DNA from: Eublepharis macularius | Lineage: Eukaryota; Chordata; Lepidosauria; Squamata; Eublepharidae | DNA: 64,000 nucleotides | Reading direction: 5' to 3' | Assembly (NCBI RefSeq): GCF_028583425.1 | Contig: NC_072793.1 | Coordinates: forward strand, 171,469,681-171,533,680 | Part shown: positions 23,701 through 34,366 of the stretch, piece after piece | Position numbering within the stretch: the first letter of the stretch is position 1 | Layout of the letters: each line of letters starts with the position of its first letter | The notes under the pieces: model-generated | Database searches by the model: none | Told to the model about the DNA's origin: nothing | The model's input: only the letters and a program-made list of their open reading frames with translations | Position numbers and translations under genes: made by a program

Positions 23701-23863
23701 ATACTCATTTTATCCTGCTCTTTGCTAAGCAGAGGGCACAAGAAGTGTAAAATCATAACTACTTTGGCCAAAGACAAGAGTCCAGCCAAAGTAGAAAATG
23801 TAGAACTAACATACAGAAAACTCGGAGCAAAATGTGCTTAAGTCGAAACACGCAACAAAGTTT

Positions 23864-24654
23864 TCAGCTCACGCTGAAGCTTTCCCCGTATTCTGGGCAC
23901 TTGAATGATTTCTCTCCCACATGGATTCTGCAGTGTCTATTCAGATGAACTTTCTGGCTGAACCGTTTCCCGCAGTCCAAGCACACATAAGGCTTCTCCC
24001 CAGTGTGGATCCGTTGGTGGCGGTTACGATCCGAGCTGCAACTGAACCTTTTCCCACAATCCAGGCATTCGTATGGCCTCTCGCCGGTGTGGATTCTCTG
24101 ATGGATGATAAGGTCCGAGCTGTAAAGGAAGCATTTCCCACAGACAAGGCACTTGTACAGTTTCTCTTGAGTGTGGATTTTCTGATGGCGGTTACGATCC
24201 GAGCCACGGCTGAATCTCTTGCCACAGTCAGGGCATTCATAGGGTCTCTCACCTGTGTGGATTCCGTGATGAATTATGAGATCTGAGCTATACAAGAAAG
24301 ATTTCCCACAAATCAAGCATTTGTTCTGTGGCTTTCCTCTGGGGTGTGCTTTCTGATTTATAATGAATCCGGGACTTTTCCCATAAACACTGTACAGTTT
24401 TTGCCTCTTGCCAGAACAGGTACCCTGTAGGTCTACAGTTTCCCCCAAATCCCCAGAAGAAACAGATTCATCTACTCCCTCTCCTGGGTTGGCTTCACTT
24501 TGCCATTCCTGACCCTCAGGGGCATTTTCCGGCTCACTGCCTGAGGAAATACTCTCTTCCGCTCGGCTGGCCAACAACTCAGTTGGTCCTGCATGCTCCA
24601 AATCTTCTCGTGTATGTGTCTCTCCATCATGAACACTCTTCCACCTTTTAGCTT
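23864..24654 (-). CDS. Gene 3, last exon: 5-finger C2H2 array
   Basis: Terminal exon of the third SCAN gene, opened by acceptor AG at 24655-24656 in phase 1. About 100 residues of acidic spacer (SISSGSEPENAPEGQEW) precede a decayed finger without cysteines, five intact fingers and a broken sixth (CPEYGESFSVS) that has lost its second cysteine and runs into the stop. Fingers 1 and 3 have identical helices (YSSDLIIH). Fingers 2 and 4 share SSDRNRH-type helices, a duplicated two-finger unit. In fingers 2 and 4 the usual core leucine of the helix is replaced by arginine, which may weaken folding. With its two upstream exons the frame is 1650 nt, or 549 aa. Confidence 0.92.
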
Positions 24655-24784
24655 CTGGAGAAACAAGAAAAGCCACAAATACACTTCAGTTCCCTGCATG
24701 GAAGAGGCAAAACCGGGGAGGAGGGAATAAAGAGGCAAACGCCAATTAAAATAAAAAATAAAGAGACGCTCAAAAATGCCTTCC

Positions 24785-25020
24785 ATGGCTTAGAGACTTT
24801 GTGCCAATTTTGTCTAGAGGGGAAGAAGCTAGGAAGTAAACTTGACCTGGTAACTTCCCAACCAGACTACTGTAATGCACTCTATGAGGGACTCCTCTTG
24901 AACACCATTTCAAAACTTCAGTTGGTCCAGAATGCAGCAACCAGACGGATTTTTGTATGGAACACATAACATCGATTATGTACAAATTCTGTTGATTCTT
25001 GATATAGTTGTAGGTCACAC
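24785..25020 (+). mobile_element. L2-like LINE fragment
   Basis: A short plus-strand piece encoding remnants of PDYCNALYEGLLLN and QLVQNAATR, the same reverse-transcriptase segment as in the element at 21620. It lies in the gene 3 intron between the finger and linker exons. Confidence 0.6.
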
Positions 25021-25069
25021 TTAAAGTGCTAATACTTACCTTTAGTCATATAAATATATTAATCTGCCT

Positions 25070-25255
25070 AATACAGGGCCAGACTCTCTGCCTTGTCTAG
25101 GGAGAAGTAGCTCTCCAGGGTCTCAGGCAAAGGAAGGCCTTGCCTGGAGCTTGGTGTCGGAGATCCTTTAAACTGGAGATGCTTCCCGATTAACCAGAGG
25201 CTTTTTGCATGCAAAGCAGGTGATCTCCCACTCAGCCATGGCCTCTCTCTTGCCA
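25070..25255 (-). repeat. tRNA-derived SINE (family 3)
   Basis: Minus strand: AACTGGAGATGCTTCCCG, GCAAAGCAGGTGATCTCCCA and the head CTCAGCCATGGCC. In the gene 3 intron. Confidence 0.65.
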
Positions 25256-25390
25256 GAAAGACTGGAGAGGAAACTGAATCTGCCCAGGTGAACCAGTGGT
25301 CCATTCCCCATGTTCCTGGAAGGATGGAAGGGTTGGAATCGGCGCAACAGCTCTAGAACGTTACACAAGACAGGAGAAATCCCTGCTTAC

Positions 25391-25511
25391 CCACAAGTCT
25401 TGTACTTCTGTCCTCTGCCCATCTGGCCTCCACGCACCACTGCCTCTGTTCGATCTGATATGGAGCCTGGCCAGCCTCAGAGAAGTTCACAGCTGACTCC
25501 TCAAGTGCCAC
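25391..25511 (-). CDS. Gene 3, 121-nt linker exon
   Basis: Exon between acceptor AG at 25512-25513 and donor GTAAGC from 25390 down, phase 0 in and phase 1 out. It joins SCAN and finger exons in frame. The peptide begins VALEESAVNFSEAGQAPYQ and ends with a basic and tryptophan-rich part. It matches the gene 2 linker in length (121 nt), phase and opening residues, so the two genes share this architecture by descent. Confidence 0.78.
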
Positions 25512-25532
25512 CTGCAATGGCAGAGAGGGATA

Positions 25533-25785
25533 GGGTTGCCAACTCCATCTTAGGAGATAACTAGAGATTTGGGAGTGATACCTAGGGAGGGGAGGGACCC
25601 TTCAAGCAGACATGTCACTCTAGGACTTTGGTTTCTCCTAGACTCTATGGTATACCATAGTTTGGAGAGCAGACTGTGCTATACCATAGAGTGTACAGTC
25701 TGAAGCTGACATTTCCTCCAGGGAAACCAATTTGCTTGCTCTGGATATTGGTTGTAATTCCAGGAAAATTCTAGAGCCAACCTTG
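25533..25785 (+). mobile_element. Palindromic element, GGGYTGCCAACTC family, copy 2
   Basis: Starts GGGTTGCCAACTCCATC; the 3' end is diverged. An inner inverted repeat (GGTATACCATAGTTTGG and CTATACCATAGAG, about 25648-25690) makes it longer than its relatives. Lies just upstream of the gene 3 linker exon. Confidence 0.5.
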
Positions 25786-25794
25786 AGCTTGTAG

Positions 25795-25895
25795 GATTTG
25801 AGTCCAGTGACACCTCAGAAAATCTTGTCGGTCTCTAAGATGCCACTGGACTCAAATCCTACTGCTCTACTGCAGACCAACATGGCTGAACACCT
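25795..25895 (+). repeat. Fold-back family fragment
   Basis: A short palindromic piece: AGGATTTGAGTCCAGTG...CACTGGACTCAAATCCT, followed by CTGCAGACCAACATGGCTG, the common end of this repeat family. Confidence 0.5.
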
Positions 25896-26309
25896 AAAAC
25901 TAACCTGAAGCTTGGCAACTCAAGAAAGATCTATTCGGCGAGGGGTGAAGGGGCTGGGAGGGGGAATGAAGAAGGAAAGGATCTGATACTCTCACACACC
26001 CCACAGTGAACAAGCACCTAGAAATGGTGAAGAAACAGGATTTAGTTCATACTGTATCTTAACAGAAAACAAGAGAGATCTACGGCATCTTAAATACTCA
26101 TCAATGTACAAACTTTCAAAGCCTGCTCACATCAGATGGATGAAGAGTCTGTCATGAGAAGTAGGAACCAGATATATCTGATATGTGAAGAAGCTTATAA
26201 TCTTGATTAACACTCCCGGAGAGGTAGGCAAAGGACCCAGCCCAGTATCACCTGGGGCAACCGTTTATAGCACCAGAACGAACAGAGGAATCAGTCCGTC
26301 TGACCCTGG

Positions 26310-26530
26310 GCTATTTATTTATTTCATTTCTACCCCAGCATTCTCCCCAATGGGGAACCAAAATGATTTACATTCTCCTCTCCTCCACTACATCCTCACA
26401 ACAACTCTGTGAGGTAGGTTAGGTTGAGAGAGAGAGGGAGTGGTCCAAGGACACCCACCAAGCTTCCATGGCAGGGTGGAGATTCAAACCTGGGTGTCCC
26501 AGTTCCTAGACCCTTCAATACACCACCCTG
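26310..26530 (-). repeat. Sauria-type SINE
   Basis: TTATTTATTTCATTTCTACC, TCCTCACAACAACTCTGTGA and GATTCAAACCTGGGTGTCCC. Directly downstream of the gene 3 SCAN exon donor. Confidence 0.72.
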
Positions 26531-26552
26531 GCAAGCTAGGAATGAATCTCAC

Positions 26553-27290
26553 CTGGTTCTCTGCCCGTTCAGCTTCTTTTTGCATCTGCAGGAAATCCTC
26601 CGCCAAGGCCACTGCCTGGGAGCAGGTCTCCGGCCCAACTTCCCTAACCAAGGTTTGGATCTCCAACGGAAGGATGGTCAGGAATTGCTCTAAGATCAAC
26701 AGCTCCAGGATCTGCTCCTTGGTATGTCTATCAACCTTTAACCACCCATGGCAGAGCTCTTGGAGTCGGCTGTGAGCCCCTCTCGGTCCATCGGCCTCCT
26801 GGTAGCAAAAATGCCGGAAGTGTTGGCGCCACTTCTCCCTGCTGATAGTGTCCACTCGCAAGATGGCTGCCTTCACTCTCCCATAATCCTCCCTGTCTCT
26901 GACCTCCAACTGATTAAAAGCTTGCTCGGCTTCTCCACTGAGGGCCGGCAGGAGTCGGGTCACCCACTCTTCTCTGGGCCAGCAGCAGGCTTCAGCCACT
27001 TGCTCGAAGGAAGCTAGGAAGGCCTTGACATTGTCCCATGGGGTGGGCTCCTCTGGCAACTGGGGGATGACCCATCCTGAATGAGGGGCCTCCATGGTCT
27101 TCAGAAACTCCTGCCACTGAGTTTCCCAGTGATGAACGAGCCCCTCTCCTGGTTCCTGTTTAATCTTATGTTGCGCTGGCACCCTCTGCAAAGATTTTCT
27201 CTCCATTGGGACATCACAAGAGGCTTTTTCTGCCCTTTGAGATCTTTCCCCCACTGTGCGGCCTGCTGCCTCTCGCTCCTCCATTTTCAT
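26553..27290 (-). CDS. Gene 3, SCAN domain exon with N-terminal extension
   Basis: First coding exon, 246 codons from the preferred start ATG 27290 ([10 protein letters not shown]) to a CAG codon before donor GTGAGA from 26552 down. An alternative in-frame ATG lies at 27314, but a pyrimidine-poor AG just before 27295 could equally be an acceptor. Layout mirrors gene 2: a sumoylation-type motif IKQEP near residue 40; a conserved block ([43 protein letters not shown]); then a full SCAN domain ([46 protein letters not shown]). It is strongly similar to gene 2 throughout, so the two are close paralogues. Confidence 0.92.
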
Positions 27291-27317
27291 CCCTGCCTGA
27301 TAATTTCTCAGCATGGA

Positions 27318-27402
27318 GAATCTCCTGCATTGAGCGGGGTGGGGGGGTCGGACTGAGAGCCCTTTCTAACTCTACAATCCCAGCATGTTCTAAAATGCCA
27401 AG
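27318..27402 (+). mobile_element. CR1-type 3' tail fragment
   Basis: A short diverged CR1 end (CCTGCATTGAGCGGGG, then CTTTCTAACTCTACAATCCC) immediately upstream of the gene 3 SCAN start. It may contribute 5' UTR sequence. Confidence 0.45.
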
Positions 27403-27734
27403 GGGAAATATCCTGATCTGATACTCTATGCCGATTCACTGGGCTTCTTCCTGAGAAGAGAAATTTAGGTGAGAATGAAGACTTATCTCTGGAAGGACTG
27501 TTCACGAAAGAAGCAGGAATTCACTGGCTGTTACAATTCCTCATCAATCCACCTTATTATGTTTTTGCGACAAAAACAAATCGGTACAATCCACCAGCAG
27601 GCCAACTATGGCCATCTCTGCTCACAGTTCTTTCTGAAAAATTTATTTTTCTCCAAAGCTTTTGAATTAACCCTTTAATCCACCTGCCAAACAAAAGCTA
27701 GCCGAAAGAGGCTGAACTGCTTTTCAAGTACTCT

Positions 27735-27965
27735 TTTAGTCTATTTTCTTCATTTACTCATTTCCCCATGGGGACCAAAAGTAACTTACATCATTCTATC
27801 TCCCCCATTTTACCCTCATAACAACAGCCCTTTGAGGTGGGCTTGGCTGAGAGTGTATGTGAGTGGCCCAAGGTCGCCCAGCAAGTTTCCATGGCAGAGG
27901 GGGGATTCAAACCTGGGCCTCCCAGATCCTAGTCCAACACTCTAACCATTATAGTACACTGGATC
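27735..27965 (-). repeat. Sauria-type SINE
   Basis: CTTCATTTACTCATTTCCCC, GATTCAAACCTGGGCCTCCC and ACTCTAACCATTATAGTACA. Confidence 0.75.
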
Positions 27966-27974
27966 TTGCTTCTC

Positions 27975-28214
27975 TGAGAGCGGAACCACAAGTGACGCCT
28001 GACGCAGGTTGGACACTTGCCAGCTTCCCTCAAGTTTTGATGGGAAATGTAGGCAGCTTGGCGGAATGTTGGACAAATGACAGTTGAAAAGTCCATTGGA
28101 CAGCAGTCGGAGAGCCAAGCTGCAAGACCAGGACGCCTACATTTCCCATCAAAACTTGAGGGAAGCTGACAAGTGTCCAACCTGTGTCAGGCGTCACTTG
28201 TGGTCCCGCTCTGA
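27975..28214 (+). mobile_element. 234-bp palindromic DNA transposon (MITE), copy 1
   Basis: Element 27978-28211 with terminal inverted repeats GAGCGGAACCACAAGTGAC. The inner arms are mirrored too (TTCCCTCAAGTTTTGATGGG). Flanked by TGA on both sides. A 3-bp duplication suggests a PIF/Harbinger-like class. A second copy of exactly the same length is at 49158. Confidence 0.75.
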
Positions 28215-28689
28215 GAGAACCAAATGGAAGGTTCAGAGGAAAGTTCCATGTGGGGAGAGATAGACACTTTTATGTTGCCCTGGGCTCTTTGGAGGAAATT
28301 TGGGATACAAATCAGACAGAACTTTCAGTCCATTTTCAATACACTTCAGCAATCGATTGCAAATGGATTTTCCTGATTCACACAGTAAAACCCGGTTGCG
28401 AAGCACTGAAAGTGGAATGCAATGCATTATTCACCTTGTGCAGAAGCAGCTGCTAGTATCCCTCTAAATCCCAGTTGTGGAACAATGATAGAAAAGGGAG
28501 TCAGCAGTTTCTAGTATTCCCAATAATTTGGCCATCGTTGGAAAGAGAATGCTGCACTGCATGCCCCCTTCCCGCCGTCTGCTATTTCCCCCATGCCCAA
28601 ATTAAATTTTACATTCCTCAGGGAGACGAAACTATACAACTAATATATTTTAAAGCCAGCCTTCCTCAGAGGAGCTTAGGGCTGCATCC

Positions 28690-28865
28690 ATGGGTCTTCA
28701 ACTTTTTCTGTTCTATCCTCACAACCACCCTGTGAGGTAGGTCTGGGTGAGATGGTGTAGCTGGCCCAAGGTCACCCTGTGAGCTTGCATAACTCAGTGG
28801 GGATTCGAACCTGAGTCTCCCAGATCTTAGTCTGACGTGCTAACCACTACTTCACCCTGGGGCTC
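28690..28865 (-). repeat. Sauria-type SINE, partial
   Basis: TATCCTCACAACCACCCTGT, AGCTGGCCCAAGGTCACC and GGATTCGAACCTGAGTCTCC. Confidence 0.65.
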
Positions 28866-29464
28866 TGACCTTTGAGGTTGCCTTCTGCTGAATCAGCCAA
28901 CTGGGTCATCTAGCTCGGTCTTTCTTGACCCATGAGGCCTGACCCAAAAGTAGGCCACAAAGCCTGGGAAAGTGGGTCCCAGGCGTTTGCAAGTTTTGTT
29001 GATTTGCGCATGCATTGTGTATGTTTTTTAAGTGGGCCACTATACCAAGCAAATATGGGCTTGCAGGCCACCGTATCAAAAATGGTTAGGAACCCACTGA
29101 TTTAGCTCACTAGGACATTTAATATACAAAACAGCGAGGAGAGCGGAATATAAGATTAATAAATAATAAGGACCTACTTAGGTGAAGAAGACAGAACATA
29201 ATCCTTGTGCTGGGTGAGCCCTGAACTGATTTGCCCCATTCTCCAACAACTTTCTCATCAGGCCAGCAAGCCCACCTCATTAAAATATATTCTGTCAGCC
29301 TTCACTCTACACAGGTGTGCACCAACAACCATTTTCTGAGAAAACTGAACATACCGGGAGGCCCTGTGACAAATCTCCTGCGTCTTGTCAAGCTAAGACT
29401 CTTACGTTTCTCAAGGCTGGTCACCTCTTCTGAAATTTTTTCCAAAGGGTGGTTATGAGCACAC

Positions 29465-30011
29465 ACTAGTCACGGATGCAGAGGAGTTAGCCGTGTTAGT
29501 CTGTGGTAGCAAAATCAAAAAAAGTCCAGTAGCACCTTTAAGACTAACCAATTTTATTGTAGCATAAGCTTTCGAGAATCAAGTTCTCTTCGTCAGATGC
29601 ATGGTACAGAAACTGGTCAAATATAGAAGAGGAGGGGAGGAGAGAGGAGATGCAATTAGGGCGGGAGAGGGAGGATGCAACCAAAACATTCCTTTGCTAG
29701 TAAATGTAAACATCTCCTTTTGGAGTGGAGATTAATTGGCTTGTGTGAGGCTTCAAAGGAGTTTGCCCTGTTGGTTTGTAGCTGCTACAAAAGGAGATGT
29801 TTACATTTACTAGCAAAGGAATGTTTTGGTTGCACCCTCCCCCTCCCCCCCTAACTGCATCTCCTCTCTCCTCCCCTCCTCGTCTATATTTGACCAGTTT
29901 CTGTACCATGCATCTGACGAAGAGAACTTGATTCTCGAAAGCTTATGCTACAATAAAATTGGTTAGTCTTAAAGGTGCTACTGGACTCTTTTTGATTTTA
30001 CTAGTCACGGA
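29465..30011 (+). mobile_element. Fold-back element with 12-bp target duplication
   Basis: A 523-bp palindromic unit (29477-29999) flanked by the direct repeat ACTAGTCACGGA at 29465-29476 and 30000-30011. The left arm reads AGCACCTTTAAGACTAACCA, then TTGTAGCATAAGC and GAGAATCAAGTTCTCTTCG. The right arm is its inverted copy ending GGACTCTTTTTGATTTT. The two arms enclose a short asymmetric centre. The same repeat occurs at 20305-20978 and 3122-3341. The intact target duplication shows it moved as a unit. Penelope-like terminal repeats with inverted arms are one candidate class; I cannot confirm it. Confidence 0.8.
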
Positions 30012-30139
30012 AACGCACATACTCAGAGGGTCCATGTCCTTCCTCCACAAACCTTCCTGGCCCTAGGCTTGTTTACAAAAAGAGTGAAGATAGTTTTAAT
30101 CATTTTTCTTTTATACAGCCCTTTGTCATATATTAAAGT

Positions 30140-30375
30140 TTCAAATAGAGAGAGCTGGTGGGGAGCAGCAGTTAGCAAGTTCAGCTAGGATAGGGGAGAC
30201 CCTTCTTCAAATCTTCACGATGCCATGGAAGCTCGGGCCAGTCATGTTCCCTCAGCCTTACCTACCTCACAGAGTTGTTGTGAGGATAAAATGAAGGAGA
30301 GGAGAAGGATGTAAGACCCTTTGAGTCCCTGCTGGGGAGAAACACAGGGTATAAATTAAGTAAATAAATACATTG
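30140..30375 (+). repeat. Sauria-type SINE
   Basis: GAGTTGTTGTGAGGATAAAA, GGAAGGATGTAAGACCC-like block and an AATTAAGTAAATAAATA tail. Confidence 0.7.
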
Positions 30376-30601
30376 TCAAAGCCTTCCTTTGCCCTGGTAG
30401 AAGTTGCATTAATTCCCCCGTGCCTTTGCAGAAGGGGAAATGCTTGTTAAAAAAATCTGTCCTTCTCTCCCAACTCTACAGGGGCTTGGTTGGTGGTGGG
30501 GAATCCTGCTGGGATCAGCTGCGCAGAGCCCCCTTGCAGATGGTCTCTGCGCGCCCTCCCCGCCCCCTGCAAGCCCCTGTCACTCGGCCACATAACACTC
30601 A

Positions 30602-30690
30602 CCTCTCCCTGCCTCCTTCCTAGTTCAGGAGCTCTCTTCTCCTTCCTCCTCTTCTTCCTCCCAGGCTGCAGGTGCAGAGACATTCAAATC
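30602..30690 (-). promoter_or_regulatory. Possible 5' non-coding exon of gene 3
   Basis: A GC-rich segment with a good minus-strand donor (GAG followed by GTGAGTG near 30602) lies 3.3 kb upstream of the gene 3 SCAN exon. By analogy with gene 2 it could be an untranslated first exon. It is weakly supported; no transcript or TATA element is visible. Confidence 0.22.
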
Positions 30691-30724
30691 CCAAACCTTC
30701 CTCTAGCATAGAAAGGAATTTAAA

Positions 30725-30752
30725 AACACACACACACACACACACACACCCT
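30725..30752 (+). repeat. (AC)n microsatellite
   Basis: About 12 CA units. Confidence 0.9.
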
Positions 30753-31009
30753 CCTCAGCCTCACTTGGCCTCTCTAGGAAACACAGTTCTGTAGGTTTAA
30801 CCCTTCAGCAGGGAAAGACACTCGCCTACCATCCCAGCTTCCAGCTGGGCTTGGACAAATCCTGAAAAGGGGCAGGCGGTGGTCCAGTACAGGCAATGTA
30901 TCCACTGAGCCTTGAACAGTCTTTCTGCCTGCAAGCAAAGAGATGACTGTGATCGGGGCCCAAAAGGAGGCGTCTTCATTGTCGCCTGGCATTGAACCTA
31001 AAAATAACT

Positions 31010-31240
31010 TACAAAAGCTTATACCCTGGGGAAAAAATGTTGGTCTTTAAGGAGTTAATGGGCTTGAATTTTGTTCTGCCACTACAGACAAACATGATCA
31101 ACCGCCTGAAAAATACACCCCATGTGTCTGATGAAGGGAGCTTTGACTCTCCAAAGCTCATTCCCTGGAAATCTGGTTGGTCTCTAAGGTGCTACTGGAC
31201 TTGAATCTTGCTCTTCAGCTACAGACCAACACAGCTACCC
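31010..31240 (+). repeat. Diverged fold-back family repeats (two pieces)
   Basis: Two head-to-tail pieces, each with AAGCTTATACCCTGG- or AAGCTCATTCCCTGG-like cores, GGTCTYTAAGG and ACAGACCAACACAGCTAC-type ends. A related fragment sits at 25795-25895. Confidence 0.5.
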
Positions 31241-31510
31241 ACCGGAAAAATAATTGGTAGCCAATGGATGGACTGCAGCATGGGAGTGGTATATGCGTAC
31301 TTTTAATAATCGAGCTGTGGCATTCTGTATTGATGGGCATATCTGACTAGTATTACTGTTGGAATTATATCATTTTTGGAGGGCTATATTTCCCAAGATA
31401 CAGACTGTAGCCTGGTTTCCATGATATCCAGTTTGCAAGAGGGACCCTATTGGAAGAATCAAGCAATCCATGGACTGGGCAAAGATAAATTCCTCCACAC
31501 TATCTTTTGC

Positions 31511-31680
31511 AAGTAGCGTTGGCAACTCCAGGCTGAGAAATTCTTGGAGATTTTAGGGTCGATCCTGGAGAGGGCAAGAAATGGGGAAGGGAGGAACCTC
31601 AGCAAGGGTGTATTGCCATACAGTCAGCCCTTCAAAGCATGAAGGAGCTCTCCAGTCCCCATTTGGAGACGGGTAGCCCT
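31511..31680 (+). mobile_element. Palindromic element, GGGYTGCCAACTC family, copy 3
   Basis: GTTGGCAACTCCAGGCTGAG at the start and GACGGGTAGCCCTA at the end; diverged. Confidence 0.5.
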
Positions 31681-31789
31681 AGTAGCAAGCTTCTGTTACA
31701 CCTCTAGGTTTAGGTATGTAGATTTTGTTGTATTGTTCTATATGTCAGAAGGGTTTGACATAAAAGAAATTTTATTTAACTCCAATTGA

Positions 31790-31990
31790 CAGTCAGTGTG
31801 GTACAGTGGTTAGAGTGTCAGACTAGAATCTGCTTGCTGGATGACCTTGAGCCAGTCACACACTGGCCTAACCTACCTCACAGGGTTGTTGTGAGGATAA
31901 AACTGAGGACAAGAGAATGATGTAAGCCACTTTGGGTCCCTCTTAGGTAAATGACAGGGTATAAAATAAATAAGTGAAGTAAATAAATAT
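31790..31990 (+). repeat. Sauria-type SINE
   Basis: GTGTGGTACAGTGGTTAGAG head, GGGTTGTTGTGAGGATAAAA, ATGATGTAAGCCACTTTGGG and TAAATAAGTGAAGTAAATAA. Confidence 0.75.
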
Positions 31991-32790
31991 CTTGTCTTGC
32001 AAGTTCTTTTCAGCCCCCATAGAACTTGTATTTATTTTTGTTTATTGGATGTATTGATTTAAAGAGCTTCTCCTGCCTCATCTTCTCGGATACAGCTGCC
32101 ATATTGTAGTGATATAAATTATAATAGGATATAATACACAGAGAACATGATATACAGATTACAGATTTGAAAGTGCTGGAAGATTTAAAACGCAGAAGAA
32201 TTAAAATACACTGAATCAGGGTGGAACTATTCTCCCTCCACCAAAGGCTCTCTGGAATGGCACTGCTTTATATGCCTCCCTGAATGTCACAAGAGAAGGT
32301 ATCCTCCAAATCCTGACCTGCTCCAAAGGACTCGGCCCACCGTGGAACAGGGTCATGGCCTAATCATGACCATCTGGCTCCTACATGGCCACCCATCTCC
32401 TGATCTTGGTGAGCATTTTACATTGCCAAGGCAACCCTCTCAAAACAGTGTGCCTTAGGTTGGGCTAAGCTTAATTGGCTTATAATTGGCAAGCTTCTCC
32501 CACCAACAGCAGATGTGGCTATGGTGGCCCCCCTCCACTTGGGCACTGAGGCTGGCTGCCAAAAGCTGGCAGGCAGAGATAAAAAAACAGGGATGGAGGC
32601 AGCCCCCCACTGGGCCCTCAAGGTCCAGGGGGCCTAGTGACAGCCTAGGACACAAAACCCCGTTACCATGAGGAAAAATATATAGATCATGCCTGAGGAG
32701 ATTTAAAGAAACTTATTTCCTTGTATCTATGCATCAGTTATCCAGATTTTTTGTGAAATTTGTTGGAGCACATTCAAAGGAGTGTTAGAG

Positions 32791-33003
32791 TTAGGGTAGC
32801 CAACTCCAGGCTGGGAAATTCCTGGAGATTTGGGAGTACAACCTAGGAGTGGCTGGGTTTAGAGAGGTGTGGGATCTCAGCAGGGTCTAATTGCCCTAAA
32901 ATTCACCAGCCAAAGCAGCCATTTTCTCCAGGGGAGTTATCTCTGGAGATCAGTTGTATTTCCAGGAGATTTCCAGCCCCCAAATCTGGAGGTTGGCAAG
33001 TTA
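32791..33003 (+). mobile_element. Palindromic element, GGGYTGCCAACTC family, copy 4
   Basis: Element 32794-33000, best-kept copy, flanked by TTA on both sides. The 3-bp TTA duplication fits PIF/Harbinger-type insertion. Confidence 0.62.
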
Positions 33004-33609
33004 GAGCAAAAATCTCAAGCAACCTTCTGAGCTGATTTTTGACGTGCTCTACCTTTCATATCAAGAACTACAAATCCCAAAGTTCCTTGTGCGTAGGCAG
33101 GTGGGAGGGATGCCTGGTGGGAAGGGCAAATCAAAATTCCACAGAACAGCAGGAGCCTGTGCAGGTGCTTCATCTGGGGGTACTCAGAGGCCCAAAAATA
33201 TGTGTGTGTGAAATGGAAAAATAAATACACACAAAACCCAGAAGAATTAAACTTTACATCTAATTGGCCTAATTAATGTTTGCAGCCTTGTGGGTCCGTG
33301 AGAATGGGGGTGGAAATCAAGACATGGACACCAAGTTAAAAAAGTTAGCAAATGTGTAAAACCTCAGGTGGGTATTATTATTAAGCAAAACTACCAAAGG
33401 TTCCCCCCCCCCCGCCCCCCAGAAAAGTAGGATAGGTAACAGTAATGTCAGAATAAAAGCAAACTTTTTAAATGGCTCTTGAAATTATATGTATGGGATG
33501 AGGGAATGTGATGTCAGATTGTGGGGGGGGGGTGTTTAAAGTCTGTATCCCCCCCCATAATGTTTGAGCCCTAGATGAAGGTGGGTATAAGTGAGGAGTT
33601 TGTTCTTGT

Positions 33610-33770
33610 TGATGGGTTCCTCCATTTTATACTCGCAACAACCCTCTGAGGTAGATCAGGCTGAGAGGGTATGACTGGCTCAAAGCCAGTGAGCCATGAT
33701 AGGTTGGGAGAGTCCAGCCTGGATCTCCTTGATCCTAACCTGACATTCTAACATCTGCACCTCAGGCTCT
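33610..33770 (-). repeat. Old Sauria-type SINE
   Basis: TTTATACTCGCAACAACCCT, GTAGATCAGGCTGAGAGGG and TGATCCTAACCTGACATTC. Confidence 0.5.
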
Positions 33771-34034
33771 GATATGTTAATTTTAAATTTTCTTTGTTTT
33801 GGAATAGAGGGGATATTTCCCACCCTCTCCATCTAAGCTGACGGTCCATATTGGCTTCTCCAGAGCAAACTTTGCTTCTGTTCCAACTACCAGAGCTTTT
33901 TTTCCAAGATGATATGTGCCAGGAGGGTAGGGTGCCCTTCATGTTTGGCATTGCAACTCCCATGACTGTCCTGAAACAGGGGACTAATTTTGAGGCTCTT
34001 GCTCTATTTTCGCACACGGGCTATATAGGTCTAT

Positions 34035-34115
34035 AGCAGGTATAACTCATGCGAAATTGTGATTGTCTATCATAGACAATCGCATTGAAATTGTGATGGT
34101 CTATCATAGATAATC
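34035..34115 (+). repeat. Short palindrome repeats
   Basis: GATTGTCTATCATAGACAAT followed by a second GATGGTCTATCATAGATAAT, each self-complementary. Confidence 0.6.
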
Positions 34116-34160
34116 TTAGCTTTGGCTGCAAATAACATGGGGGGGGGGCTTCTGTACATA

Positions 34161-34366
34161 GGGTTTCCAATTCCACCCTCCAGGTGGGGTATAGCGATCT
34201 TGCAGAATTTCATGTGATCTCCAGGCTGCACACATCAGGCCACCTGGAGAAAATGGTCCCTATGGTATTATGCCCCCACTGAGGTCCCTCCCCTCCCCAA
34301 ACCTTGCTCTCTCTGTGCTCCACCCCCAAATCTCCAGGAATTTTTCAAGCCAGAGTTACTAACCCC
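34161..34366 (-). mobile_element. Palindromic element, GGGYTGCCAACTC family, copy 5
   Basis: Inverted orientation relative to the other copies: it contains GGAATTTTTCAAGCCAGAG near its 3' end and GGAGAAAATGGTCCC in the middle. Confidence 0.5.
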
